From: Gammaproteobacteria bacterium
GTDB taxonomy: Bacteria > Pseudomonadota > Gammaproteobacteria > Steroidobacterales > Steroidobacteraceae
DNA: 64,000 nucleotides
Assembly (NCBI GenBank): GCA_028293765.1
Contig: JAQGOG010000150.1
Coordinates: 19,780-83,779, forward strand
Direction of reading: 5' to 3'
Shown: piece by piece, positions 34,763 through 43,718 of the stretch
Layout: every line of letters starts with the position of its first letter
Numbering within the stretch: the stretch's first letter is position 1
Notes under the pieces: generated by a model
What the model was told of the DNA's origin: nothing
Databases searched by the model: none
What the model saw: the letters and a program-made list of their open reading frames with translations, nothing else
Position numbers and translations under genes: made by a program

Positions 34763-36013
34763 TCAGTGCGCAATGCCTGAGGCGGCGGCTTCATCCACGA
34801 AGCGGCCGGTGATGAATCGCTGCAGCTGAAAGGGCTCCGCCAGCTCGTGATTCGCGCCGGTCGCGAGCACATGCGCCAGCGTCCAGCCGCCGACCGGAAT
34901 CGCCTTGAATCCGCCGGTACCCCAGCCGCAATTGATGTAGAGCCCGGGCACCGGAGTAGGTCCGATGATAGGGCTCGAGTCGTGGACCACATCGACGATG
35001 CCGGCCCACTGACGCAACAGGCGCAAGCGGCCGAACGAGGGAAACAGCGCGAGCGTCGCCGCGAGCACGCCCTGCGTCACTGCAAAGCTGCCGCGCTGGG
35101 CGTACGAGGGGAAGAGATCGAGGCCCGCGCCGATCACCATCTCACCCTTGTCCGACTGGCTCACGTAGGCCCCCGCGCCCGGCGACAGGATCACCGTATC
35201 GAGCAAGGGCTTGATGGGTTCCGTGACCATTGCCTGCAGCGCATAACTGGTCACCGGAAGCCTGAAGCCCGCGAGCTTTGCGAGCACCGAACTGTGTCCG
35301 GCCGCGGCGATGCCGACTCGATCCGCCAGGATGCGCCCGCCGCTCGTGTCGAGTCCCAGGACGCGGCCATCCGCGCGCTTGACGAAGCCCGTGACCTCGC
35401 AATTCTGGATGATGTCCACGCCGAGTGCCGACGCGGCACGGGCGTAGCCCCAGGCCACGGCGTCGTGCCGCGCCGTGCCCGCTCGTCTTTGCGCCAAACC
35501 ACCCAGCACCGGGAAACGCGCCTGCAGTGACATGTCCAGTGCCGGCGCAAGCGTTCCAACCTGTTCACGGGTCAGCAACTCGGCGGCAATGCCATTCATC
35601 TGCATGGCATTGACCCAGCGGGACATCGAATCCAGATCGTGGCGGCTGTGCGCTAGGGCGACGAGCCCGCGCTGGCTCAGCATGATGTTGAAATTCAACG
35701 CTCGGGACAACCCTTCGTAGAGCTTCAGCGAGAAGTCGTAGAGGCGCGCGCTCTGCGGATAAAGGTAGTTCGAGCGGACGATTGTGGTGTTGCGCCCGGT
35801 GTTACCGCCACCTATCCAGCCGCGCTCGATGACAGCAACGTTGGAAATACCATGATTCTTCGCGAGATAGTACGCCGTCGCCAGTCCGTGCCCTCCCCCG
35901 CCAACGATCAGGACGTCGTAAGTTCGCTTTGGAGTGGGAGTACGCCACGCAGGCAACCAGTGCCGGTGTCCCGATAGCGCACCGCGTAACAGCGACCAGA
36001 CTGAGTAGTTCAC
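34763..36013 (-). CDS. soxB: Sarcosine oxidase beta subunit
   Basis: A 416-residue FAD/FMN flavoprotein of the DAO family with the dinucleotide motif DVLIVGGGGHGLATAYYLA (residues 33-51) and IERGWIGGGNTGRNTTIVRS, the conserved flavin-binding sequence of SoxB. It contains the sarcosine oxidation site. First gene of the minus-strand operon soxBDAG-hydrolase and divergent from the Rieske oxygenase at 36233. The 219-base spacer carries a clear palindrome (36112-36133), suggesting joint control. Confidence 0.96.
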   Translation of the reverse strand: MNYSVWSLLRGALSGHRHWLPAWRTPTPKRTYDVLIVGGGGHGLATAYYLAKNHGISNVAVIERGWIGGGNTGRNTTIVRSNYLYPQSARLYDFSLKLYEGLSRALNFNIMLSQRGLVALAHSRHDLDSMSRWVNAMQMNGIAAELLTREQVGTLAPALDMSLQARFPVLGGLAQRRAGTARHDAVAWGYARAASALGVDIIQNCEVTGFVKRADGRVLGLDTSGGRILADRVGIAAAGHSSVLAKLAGFRLPVTSYALQAMVTEPIKPLLDTVILSPGAGAYVSQSDKGEMVIGAGLDLFPSYAQRGSFAVTQGVLAATLALFPSFGRLRLLRQWAGIVDVVHDSSPIIGPTPVPGLYINCGWGTGGFKAIPVGGWTLAHVLATGANHELAEPFQLQRFITGRFVDEAAASGIAH

Positions 36014-36111
36014 GCTACAACGTTACCTGTCCAACGCATCGCGTTCAATCGTTAGAGACCTCTCGTGCGAAACGGATTGGCGCGCGCCCCACATACGCGG
36101 CCGGTATGCCA

Positions 36112-36133
36112 ATTTGCAAGCTGCTATGCAAAT
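36112..36133. promoter_or_regulatory. Operator-like palindrome between soxB and the Rieske oxygenase gene
   Basis: Perfect 7-base inverted repeat ATTTGCA/TGCAAAT with an 8-base spacer, about 100 bases from both divergent start codons. The arms are AT-rich in a GC-rich background, and their centres are 15 bases apart. A second, weaker repeat CGCAC/GTGCG with the same 8-base spacing follows at 149-153/162-166 (36149-36166). This looks like a dimeric regulator site serving both operons. No regulator gene is adjacent. Confidence 0.6.
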
Positions 36134-36232
36134 AACAGATTGCCGCGACGCACCGCGGGGCGTGCGGATTGCGAGGGCAACGGCTATTCTCGACCGTGCC
36201 GCTGAAGACACCCATCGTCCGAGGAAACACAG

Positions 36233-37528
36233 ATGTCCGCCGCCGCGCCCCTTCGAGACCCGCCGCCACTGCATGGCGTTCCGCTTCGCGAGCACGTCGG
36301 CCTGCTACTCGACTCGCGCAGGCGCGGCTATGCGTTGCCGGGCGCGTTCTTCCGGGACGAGGCGTTGTTTGCGGCGGACCTCGAGCTCATTTTCGGCCGG
36401 CACTGGCTGTTCGTGGCATCCGAGCCGGAGCTACCCGAGGGCGGCGATTACCGGACGTACGACATCGGTCCCTACCCGATTTTTCTGCTCCGACGCGATG
36501 ACGGCTCGATCGTGGCCTTCCACAACACGTGCCGCCATCGCGGCACGCGCATTCTGCAGCAGCCCGCGGGCGTGGTCGGGGCCAATCTGGTATGCCCGTA
36601 CCATCGCTGGGTCTACGACGAGGCGGGCCGGTTGATCGGCTGCGGCGCCTCCGAACTGAGTGCGCCGATGATGGGCCTGCGGCTCAAACCAGTGCACGTG
36701 AAACGGTTGGCCGGCCTGATTTTCGTCTGTCTCGCCACCGACCCGCCGGAGGATTTCGACGCCATGGCGGCACAGATGGAGCCGTATCTGGCTCCGCACG
36801 CCGTGCCGCGAACCCGGGTCGCAAAACAGATCGATCTCATCGAGCAGGCGAACTGGAAGCTGACGATCGAGAACAACCGCGAGTGTTTCCACTGCGCGGG
36901 GCACCCGGAGCTGAGCCGGTCGTTGTTCGATTTCTTCGGCGAGATTCACGAGGAGTCGCTGTCGGCTGAAGAGCGTGCGGCCTATCAATGCTTCCAGACA
37001 GCGCGGCAGGACGCAATGGCCGGCTGGCAGCGCGCCGGGCTCCCCTGGCAACTCATCGAAAAGCTGCACGGCCGGCCGACCGGATTTCGCACCGATCGGC
37101 TCGTTCTCAACGGGGCCGGCGAATCCATGACGCTGGACACTCGCAGTGCCTCGAGCCGGCTGCTGGGGAAGTTCACCGACGCACGCCTCGGGTCGCTGCA
37201 CTTTCATGTCCAGCCGAACGCCTGGTTCCATTTCCTGGCCGATCACGTGGTCACCTTCGCGACTCTGCCGCTCGCTGCGGGCCGCACCCTGGTGCGCACT
37301 ACGTGGCTGGTCGACGCCGAGGCGCAAGAGGGACGGGACTACGATCTGGATAATCTGACACGCATCTGGGTCGAGACCAACAGGCAGGACGCGACACTGG
37401 TCGAAGAAGCTCAGCGCGGCGTAGCGAGCCCCGCATACGAGCCCGGCCCGCTCGTCGCCAGCGAATTCATGGTCGGCATGTTTCATAGCTGGTACGAAGA
37501 GCGCCTGCGCGCGGCCCTGGACCTGTGA
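36233..37528 (+). CDS. gbcA: Rieske oxygenase alpha subunit, glycine-betaine monooxygenase (GbcA) type
   Basis: A 431-residue ring-hydroxylating-type oxygenase. The Rieske [2Fe-2S] ligands are Cys100-x-His102 and Cys121-x2-His124 (CRHRG; CPYHRW), and the mononuclear-iron site lies in ENNRECFHCAGHPEL (His220, His224). The NWKLTIENNRECFHC signature and overall length match GbcA, which demethylates glycine betaine to dimethylglycine. It is divergent from soxBDAG and 19 bases before a GMC oxidoreductase. The usual reductase partner GbcB is not adjacent. Stachydrine or carnitine-type substrates are alternatives within the same family. Confidence 0.88.
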   Translation: MSAAAPLRDPPPLHGVPLREHVGLLLDSRRRGYALPGAFFRDEALFAADLELIFGRHWLFVASEPELPEGGDYRTYDIGPYPIFLLRRDDGSIVAFHNTCRHRGTRILQQPAGVVGANLVCPYHRWVYDEAGRLIGCGASELSAPMMGLRLKPVHVKRLAGLIFVCLATDPPEDFDAMAAQMEPYLAPHAVPRTRVAKQIDLIEQANWKLTIENNRECFHCAGHPELSRSLFDFFGEIHEESLSAEERAAYQCFQTARQDAMAGWQRAGLPWQLIEKLHGRPTGFRTDRLVLNGAGESMTLDTRSASSRLLGKFTDARLGSLHFHVQPNAWFHFLADHVVTFATLPLAAGRTLVRTTWLVDAEAQEGRDYDLDNLTRIWVETNRQDATLVEEAQRGVASPAYEPGPLVASEFMVGMFHSWYEERLRAALDL

Positions 37529-37547
37529 TGCTGTCAGCTGGGTACCG

Positions 37548-39173
37548 ATGACGGAGTATGACTACATCGTCGTCGGGGCCGGTTCCGCGGGCTGCGTCCT
37601 CGCCAATCGCCTGACCGGGAATGGCCGGCATCGCGTCCTGCTGTTGGAAGCAGGCGGCTCCGATCGAAGTCCCTGGATCCGGGTCCCTGTGGGGTACGCA
37701 CGCACCTTCACGGATCCGCGCTACAACTGGATGTACGAGACCGAGCCGGATCCGGCCTTGGCCAACCGTGTCGCCTACTGTCCCCGGGGCAAAGTCCTGG
37801 GGGGATCCAGCTCGATCAACGCCATGGTTTATGTACGCGGGCAAGCAGCGGACTACGACGACTGGTCCGCGGCGGGTAACAGCGGCTGGAGCTGGCAGGA
37901 GGTGCTCCCCTATTTCAAGAAACTCGAGGATCACGCGTGGGGTGCGTCTGAATTCCACGGCGCCGGCGGCCCCGTCTACGTAGACGACGTGTCGGCAAGA
38001 GTGCACCCACTGTGCGCCACCTTCATTGCGGCATGCGGTAATGTCGGCATCCCCTACACCTCCGATTTCAACGGAGCCGATACTGAGGGCGCCGGCATCT
38101 GGCCAGTCACGATCAAGAACGGCGTTCGCGTCTCCGCATCCAGCGCCTACCTGCGACCCGCACTGCGGCGTCACAACCTCGATTTGAAATTACGGGCCCA
38201 GGCCACGCGCGTTCTATTCGGCGGCTCGCGGGCCACCGGTGTGGAGTTTCTCCAGTCGGGCACGACTCAGACGGCGCGGGCACGTCGGGAAGTGATCCTG
38301 TCGGCCGGCGCAATCAACTCACCGCAGCTCCTTGAGCTGTCGGGCATCGGTGCTGCCGAGCTCCTGCAACACCTGGAGCTCCCCGTGCGGTCAGACCTGC
38401 CCGCGGTCGGGCAAGGCCTTCAGGACCATCACTGTGTCTCCTACTTCTACCGTTCCAAAGTACCCACGCTGAACGATGAGCTGGCGCCTCTGTCGGGCAA
38501 GATCAAGGCCGCCCTGCGGTACGCGCTGGGGTATGGCGGTCCATTGTCGATGAGCGTCAATCAGGCTGGTGCCTTCGTCCGGACTCGCGCGGATCTGACA
38601 CGCCCCAACCTGCACCTGTATTTCAATCCGGCCAGCTACGCCACCACCACGACGGGCCCACGACGCAAGCTCCTGAACCCCGACCCCTACTCCGGCTTCC
38701 TGATCTCGTTCAACAGCTGCAGGCCAACTAGCCGCGGTGCCGTGCATGTGCGCTCTCCCAACCCGCTCACGAGCCCCACAATTATCCCGAATGCTCTTTC
38801 GACCCCGGAAGACGTACAGGACGTTTACGCGGGCGCCCACCTGCTGCGCAGGATAGCGGGCGCGCAACCCCTGGCCGGTGTGATCGAAGCGGAACTCCAC
38901 CCGGGAGCGCTCATTCAATCCGACAGCGACGTGCTAGAGGATTTCCGCCAGCGGGCCGGCTCCGTATTTCATGCGTGCGGGACCTGTGCCATGGGCCCGG
39001 ACGCGCAGCATTCCGTAGTCGATTCCCGTTTGAAGGTGCACGGCATCGACGGCCTGCGTGTCGTGGATGCTTCAGTGTTTCCCACGGTCACCTCCGGCAA
39101 CACGAACGCACCGACCCTCATGGTCGCTGAAAGGGCCGCAGATCTGATCCTGGAGGATGGCGAGCGACTGTAG
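37548..39173 (+). CDS. GMC-family oxidoreductase (choline/alcohol dehydrogenase type)
   Basis: A 541-residue GMC flavoprotein: FAD motif IVVGAGSAGCVLANRL (6-21), second signature GGSSSINAMVYVRGQ, and the catalytic pair His475 (FHACGTCAMG) and Asn520 (SGNTNAP). The length and the HACGTC sequence are typical of choline dehydrogenase-like members (BetA) and of related alcohol dehydrogenases. It is in the same operon as the GbcA-type oxygenase, so choline to betaine aldehyde is the favoured reaction, giving substrate for the aldehyde dehydrogenase at 11438. Sequence alone does not exclude another alcohol. Confidence 0.9.
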   Translation: MTEYDYIVVGAGSAGCVLANRLTGNGRHRVLLLEAGGSDRSPWIRVPVGYARTFTDPRYNWMYETEPDPALANRVAYCPRGKVLGGSSSINAMVYVRGQAADYDDWSAAGNSGWSWQEVLPYFKKLEDHAWGASEFHGAGGPVYVDDVSARVHPLCATFIAACGNVGIPYTSDFNGADTEGAGIWPVTIKNGVRVSASSAYLRPALRRHNLDLKLRAQATRVLFGGSRATGVEFLQSGTTQTARARREVILSAGAINSPQLLELSGIGAAELLQHLELPVRSDLPAVGQGLQDHHCVSYFYRSKVPTLNDELAPLSGKIKAALRYALGYGGPLSMSVNQAGAFVRTRADLTRPNLHLYFNPASYATTTTGPRRKLLNPDPYSGFLISFNSCRPTSRGAVHVRSPNPLTSPTIIPNALSTPEDVQDVYAGAHLLRRIAGAQPLAGVIEAELHPGALIQSDSDVLEDFRQRAGSVFHACGTCAMGPDAQHSVVDSRLKVHGIDGLRVVDASVFPTVTSGNTNAPTLMVAERAADLILEDGERL

Positions 39174-39225
39174 ACACACTTCGATTGGCCACACTGGCGC
39201 GTGAGATTCGCGGAAAGGTTCGCAA

Positions 39226-40584
39226 ATGAGTGGATCGCAGTTCAATCCAGCCTCCGACGCCGCCCCGCTGCGGCTCAACTCCGTCGCCAGTGGGATTTCC
39301 GCCGCGCAGCGCTGGTACGTCCTGCTGATGATGTGCCTCGTGTATTCGCTGAGCATCGCCGATCGCTATGTCATCTCCACCGTGCTGGAACCGATCCGCC
39401 TCGAGCTGCACCTGTCGGATTCGGGAATCGGCTTCCTGACGGGCGTCTCGCTCGCGCTCTTTTACGTCTCCTTCGGCTTCCCACTCTCGTGGCTCACCGA
39501 CCGCAGCAGCCGGCGCAACATCATTGCCGCCTCGCTAGTGGCCTGGTCCGCCATGACGGTGTGCTGTGGACTGGCGCGCAACTACTGGCAATTGCTGTGG
39601 TCGCGCGTCGGAGTCGGCATCGGTGAAGCCGGCGGCACGCCCGGCGCCAACTCGATCATTTCCGATTATTTTCCGGCCCTCCGGCGGCCGATGGCGCTCA
39701 CGATCTTCTCACTGGGAGCACCGATCGGCGCCTGGCTGGGCGCGGACATCGCCGGCTCGGTCGCCGACCACTACGGCTGGCGCTCGGTGTTTCTGGCGCT
39801 CGGAGTTCCGGGTGTCGTAGCCGGAATCCTCGTATTACTGACGATCAAAGAACCGCGCTGCGGCCGGCTCGATGCCCGTGATGACGGTCCGGCGCCGACG
39901 CTGCCGCAGACTCTGCGTTTCCTATGGCAACAGCGCTCGGCGGTGCACGTCATGGCTGGCAGTGCCGTCACAGCCCTGTGGGGCTGGGGCCTGATGTGGT
40001 GGACCCCAACTTTTCTGATCCGGAACTATGCGCTGACGCCCGGAGAGGCCGGCGGCATCACGGGGCCGATCCATCTCATCGGGGGTGCGGCGGCGACCGT
40101 CTTCACGGGCTGGATCATGGCCCGACCGGCGATGTCGGACCCCCGTCGCATCGTCCGCGTGCTGGGCGTCGGCGTCGGTATCTCGACCCTGGTTTCGGGT
40201 GTCATTTACGCGACGCACTCGCTGGCGCTGACGAAAGCGCTCTTCTGGATTTTCATTCCGTCGATCTATTTCTACATCGGACCCTGTTTCGGGCTGCTCA
40301 ACAACCTGGCGCAACCGCGCATGCGCGCGATCTTTTGCGCGATGACGCTGTTCGTGGCGAATGTCGGCAACCTGGTCATCGCGCCGCAGGCCGTCGGGAT
40401 GCTGAGCGACTGGTTCGCACCGGGTCACATCGCGAATGGCGCGTCGCTGCGGCTCGCACTGTTGTGTCTGGTGCCGACCGGATTCTGGGCGACGGCCCAC
40501 TATTTCTGGTCCGTCCGCGATCTACTGCGGGATCAGGAGCGTGCGACGGGCATCCGCATCCAGGAGGCGGACCCGATCCGGTAG
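39226..40584 (+). CDS. Spinster-like MFS transporter
   Basis: A 452-residue 12-helix MFS protein with LLMMCLVYSLSIADRYVIS in helix 1, motif A-like LSWLTDRSSRRNI and the conserved SRVGVGIGEAGGTPGANS of helix 4, a pattern shared by spinster-type transporters widespread in sphingomonads and Steroidobacter. It follows the GMC oxidoreductase by 52 bases and precedes another MFS gene by 30, so all four plus-strand genes may be one transcript. Likely uptake of the oxygenase/GMC substrate; not demonstrated. Confidence 0.92.
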   Translation: MSGSQFNPASDAAPLRLNSVASGISAAQRWYVLLMMCLVYSLSIADRYVISTVLEPIRLELHLSDSGIGFLTGVSLALFYVSFGFPLSWLTDRSSRRNIIAASLVAWSAMTVCCGLARNYWQLLWSRVGVGIGEAGGTPGANSIISDYFPALRRPMALTIFSLGAPIGAWLGADIAGSVADHYGWRSVFLALGVPGVVAGILVLLTIKEPRCGRLDARDDGPAPTLPQTLRFLWQQRSAVHVMAGSAVTALWGWGLMWWTPTFLIRNYALTPGEAGGITGPIHLIGGAAATVFTGWIMARPAMSDPRRIVRVLGVGVGISTLVSGVIYATHSLALTKALFWIFIPSIYFYIGPCFGLLNNLAQPRMRAIFCAMTLFVANVGNLVIAPQAVGMLSDWFAPGHIANGASLRLALLCLVPTGFWATAHYFWSVRDLLRDQERATGIRIQEADPIR

Positions 40585-40614
40585 GCGCATGTAGGCCTTC
40601 GCATAAGGTATATC

Positions 40615-41937
40615 ATGCGAATGTCTGGGCCCCTGCGTTGCGCCACCCGTAGCCACCGTACCTTGCCGAGTATCATCACCACAACGTGGCCGCTGCTCCT
40701 CGGCATGGGTGTCCTGATGCTGGGCGCGGGCCTGCAGGGAACACTCCTGGGGCTACGAGCCACGCTAGAAGGATTCCCCGCACCGGTCACTGGCGTCATT
40801 ATGTCCTGCTATTACGTGGGATATCTCGTGGGGACCACGGCGGCGCCGCGACTGCTCCGGCAAGTCGGCCATGTGCGCGTTTTCGCCGCCCTTGCAGCCT
40901 GCGCCTCGGCGGCGGTTCTCATCCAGGCCTGTTTCATTCATCCATTGCCGTGGGCCGCCATGCGCCTGCTCACTGGAGTGTGTTTCGCCGGAATTTACGT
41001 CGTCGCTGAAAGCTGGCTCAACGATCGGGCAGGCCCGGGGAGCCGCGGCAGGTTGTTCGCGGTTTACATGCTCGTTCTATACGTTGGTCTCGGCACAGCG
41101 CAGTTCCTGCTGGTCCTGGCGGACCCCAGCACACCCACCCCGTTCATGCTGGTCTCGGTCCTGATCTGCCTGTCCATCGTTCCCATCGTCGTTTCCGCGC
41201 AGCAGACACCGGAAGTCGCCGTACCGCGCAAGGTGCATTATCGCGAGCTGTACCGCGATTCGCCCCTAGGTGTGGTGGCGGTCAGCGTGTCAGGAATGAT
41301 TTCCTCGATCATCTTCTCGATGGGTCCGGTGTACGCTCGGCTCAGCGGCTTGGGAACCAGCGCGGTTGCCACTTTCATGGCCGTCAGCATTCTCGCAGCG
41401 GTGCTGACGCAGTATCCCGTCGGTCGGTTGTCGGATCGCATGGATCGCCGGACGGTGATTGCCGGCGTTTGTACACTTGCCACTATCGTTGCGGGCAGTA
41501 TCGCTGCATTCGGCGAGATGCCTCGTGCGGCACTCCTGGCACTTGCGGCTGTCTTCAGCGGATTGGTTCTCACGCTCTACTCACTCGCCGTCTCCCACGT
41601 CAACGATAAGCTCGAACCCGCTCAGATGGTCGCCGCGAGCAGTGCTCTGCTGCTATTGAATGGTTCCGCGGCGGCGCTCGGGCCGGTGCTCGCGGGTAGC
41701 CTGATCGCCGCTTTCGGCCCACCGGCCTATTTCGCCACACTCGCGACGCTCACCGGCGGGCTGACAGTCTACGATCTATGGCGGAAGGCGCGACGCAAGC
41801 CGGTATCCCCTGCCCAGAAAGGTCCGTTCGTCAACGCGCAGCCACAGGGCATGACAGGCCAGATCGTGGGAGCGCCGGGGGACGCACTGGAGCGACCGCG
41901 GGCAGATGAATCAGCTGCCGGCAAAGCGATCGGCTGA
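40615..41937 (+). CDS. YcaD-like MFS transporter
   Basis: A 440-residue MFS protein. Its helix-4/5 region GVCFAGIYVVAESWLNDRAG and ISCYYVGY-like helix 2 (MSCYYVGYLVGTTAAPRLL) are typical of the YcaD/YfkF group, whose substrates are mostly unknown. A cytoplasmic tail of about 50 residues follows the last helix. The start is the ATG at 40615; a second ATG at 40621 is equally possible. Last gene of the plus-strand run that begins with the Rieske oxygenase. Confidence 0.88.
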   Translation: MRMSGPLRCATRSHRTLPSIITTTWPLLLGMGVLMLGAGLQGTLLGLRATLEGFPAPVTGVIMSCYYVGYLVGTTAAPRLLRQVGHVRVFAALAACASAAVLIQACFIHPLPWAAMRLLTGVCFAGIYVVAESWLNDRAGPGSRGRLFAVYMLVLYVGLGTAQFLLVLADPSTPTPFMLVSVLICLSIVPIVVSAQQTPEVAVPRKVHYRELYRDSPLGVVAVSVSGMISSIIFSMGPVYARLSGLGTSAVATFMAVSILAAVLTQYPVGRLSDRMDRRTVIAGVCTLATIVAGSIAAFGEMPRAALLALAAVFSGLVLTLYSLAVSHVNDKLEPAQMVAASSALLLLNGSAAALGPVLAGSLIAAFGPPAYFATLATLTGGLTVYDLWRKARRKPVSPAQKGPFVNAQPQGMTGQIVGAPGDALERPRADESAAGKAIG

Positions 41938-42065
41938 CCCGGCAGCGCCCACACTGCGGCCGCGACGCTGGGTGGCCGCCCGCCCACTCAGGTGTTCTGG
42001 ACACTGCGCTTGGAAGTTCGCTGCGGGTCCCATACCCTGCAGCCCACCATGGGCATGAGAAAATA

Positions 42066-42881
42066 ATGGGGCCGCTCCTAACGCTTGAAGTGCACGCGGT
42101 GATGCGCGCTGCCGTGTACGCTGGTGCGGCTACGGTCGAGTCCTCGCTGGACCTCGACCGCTCGACAGCGACCATCGAGGTGGCCGTTGCCGGATGGAGC
42201 TGGGAAGGCCAGCGCTATCCCTGGCTGGAGAGCTGCAAGGATAGAACCATTTACTACTGGTCCGGCACGACATTCCTGCCAGCCGCGCGCTTCACCACGT
42301 CATTGATCAAGCTCGTGCCCACAGAATGGGGGCCGCCCACTTTTGAAATCGATGGCATCAAGATGCTGCCCACCGCGAAAGTCTCGCCATATGCGGACGC
42401 GGAGCGCAAGGTTGGCTTGATCCATCCACGTGGCAAGGTAGTTCTGGATACGTGCGGCGGCCTCGGCTATTTCGCCGCCTGGTGCCTGAAGGGGAAAGCC
42501 GCGGAGGTGCTGTCTTACGAGAAGAATCCGGATGTCATCTGGCTGCGCGGCCTCAACCCTTGGTCGCCGGCGACCGGCAGCGGATTGAAGTTGGTCCAGG
42601 GAGATATTGCCGAACGGATCGCAACGCTGCCCGACGCCTCGGTCGAGGGGATTCTGCATGACCCGCCCCGCTTCGGCAGCGCCGGAGAGTTGTACTCGCA
42701 AGTCTTTTACGACCACATGGCCCGGGTCCTCAAACGTAGAGGCAGGCTATTCCACTACACCGGCACGCCGAACAAGCTCACGAGCGGCCGGGACGTGCCC
42801 AACGAGGTGGCGAATCGCCTGCGGCGCGCGGGATTCGTCGCCGAATTGAACGGCGATGGCGTGCTGGCGGTGAAGAAATAA
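42066..42881 (+). CDS. Predicted SAM-dependent methyltransferase of the archaeal COG2521 type
   Basis: A 271-residue protein with a class I methyltransferase core: motif I VVLDTCGGLGYFAAW (about 128-142), then LSYEKNPDVIWL, KLVQGDIAERI and the motif IV region ILHDPPRFGSAGELYS. The HDPPRF-x3-GELYS sequence and RGRLFHYTGTPNK segment resemble a family best known from archaea. The first 85 residues have no recognisable domain. The start at 42066 is used because an upstream ATG (42056) hits a stop after three codons; residue 15 Met is an alternative. Substrate unknown. No functional partner is apparent among neighbours. Confidence 0.75.
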   Translation: MGPLLTLEVHAVMRAAVYAGAATVESSLDLDRSTATIEVAVAGWSWEGQRYPWLESCKDRTIYYWSGTTFLPAARFTTSLIKLVPTEWGPPTFEIDGIKMLPTAKVSPYADAERKVGLIHPRGKVVLDTCGGLGYFAAWCLKGKAAEVLSYEKNPDVIWLRGLNPWSPATGSGLKLVQGDIAERIATLPDASVEGILHDPPRFGSAGELYSQVFYDHMARVLKRRGRLFHYTGTPNKLTSGRDVPNEVANRLRRAGFVAELNGDGVLAVKK

Positions 42882-42964
42882 TCGTCCCGAACCGCCGGCG
42901 CCACGGTCGGGCCTGCCACCGGACGCCACGGCCAGTGCCGCGCGACCGACAGAGTGCCTACGAA

Positions 42965-43324
42965 TTAATTGATTCCGCCTTGCGTGCGCGTCGTCTCGGA
43001 ACCCATCACGTCCAGCAACGCAGTAATGTCGACTCGCGCCTCGCGAAGGGCCGCGGCTGCCTTGGGATTCGTCACCTGTTCGACTCCACCCAGTACTTCG
43101 GTGACCCACACCGTGCCTTTGCGCGGATCACGCGAATTGCCCGCGAACATGTTCATGAGGTCATCGACCCGCCGCGCGGCAGGTTCCAGCTTGTCACGGT
43201 CGAGTCGGTCTTCTCTGTAGTGCACGAGAGCGTCGCGTGCCTGCGCGAGGCTCGCACGAAGGGTACGAAGATGCGCAAGGATGTTCGAATGCGCTGCACG
43301 CGACAAGGTGAAATCGGCGGCCAT
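42965..43324 (-). CDS. Small helical protein of unknown function
   Basis: A 119-residue protein starting at the ATG at 43324, with GGGAAG 7 bases upstream. The open frame to 43651 is not protein-like before this point. The sequence is largely helical and charged (AHLRTLRASLAQARDALVHY) with a conserved-looking middle (DDLMNMFAGNSRDPRKGTVW) and no signal or membrane segment. I do not recognise a family. It converges on the methyltransferase gene. Confidence 0.6.
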   Translation of the reverse strand: MAADFTLSRAAHSNILAHLRTLRASLAQARDALVHYREDRLDRDKLEPAARRVDDLMNMFAGNSRDPRKGTVWVTEVLGGVEQVTNPKAAAALREARVDITALLDVMGSETTRTQGGIN

Positions 43325-43586
43325 GAATGCTTCCCGGCTCGCACGGAGCCACGCCGCCATTCTACGCGAGACCGCGAGTACACATGGGCGGAAGTGCACA
43401 ATGAGCTTCGAGCTCACGCCCCCGTTCCACCCGGCCGAGCCCGATAGCCCAGCCTGCTCGCTGCCGTTTGCACTTTCTGCTGCGATGCGCGGGAGACGGC
43501 ACCGCCGCGAAGACTGCCAGGAATGGCAATACCATCCGGGTGTGCACTGACCGTGTGATACCGGGTAGTCGTTTCGGGAGGTGTTC

Positions 43587-43718
43587 ATGGAACCGCGGCA
43601 TTCCGCGCCTTCCAGGCAGCCTGCCTCGATCATGAAACTGGCGGGCGCCACCTATCGCATCGAGCTACAACAGGAAGCAGATTCCGCTCCCGCGCTTTGG
43701 CAGCGCGTACCGCGTTGA
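43587..43718 (+). CDS. Short ORF with good ribosome-binding site, possibly frameshifted
   Basis: A 43-codon ORF starting at the ATG at 43587 with GGGAGG six bases upstream. It ends early at TGA (43716-43718). In the +1 frame from about 43705 a protein-like stretch (AYRVDVTVELAPRSSSD) runs to a TAG at 43756-43758 and would extend the conceptual product naturally (ATYRIELQQEADS...AYRVDVTVELA). A single-base indel may have split a gene of about 57 codons. No family recognised. Confidence 0.4.
   Translation: MEPRHSAPSRQPASIMKLAGATYRIELQQEADSAPALWQRVPR

Noticed and set aside
32274..34829. An 851-codon plus-strand open frame opposite soxA and soxD
   Set aside because: Antisense to intact sarcosine oxidase subunits; composition is typical of a GC-driven shadow frame and no domain is visible.
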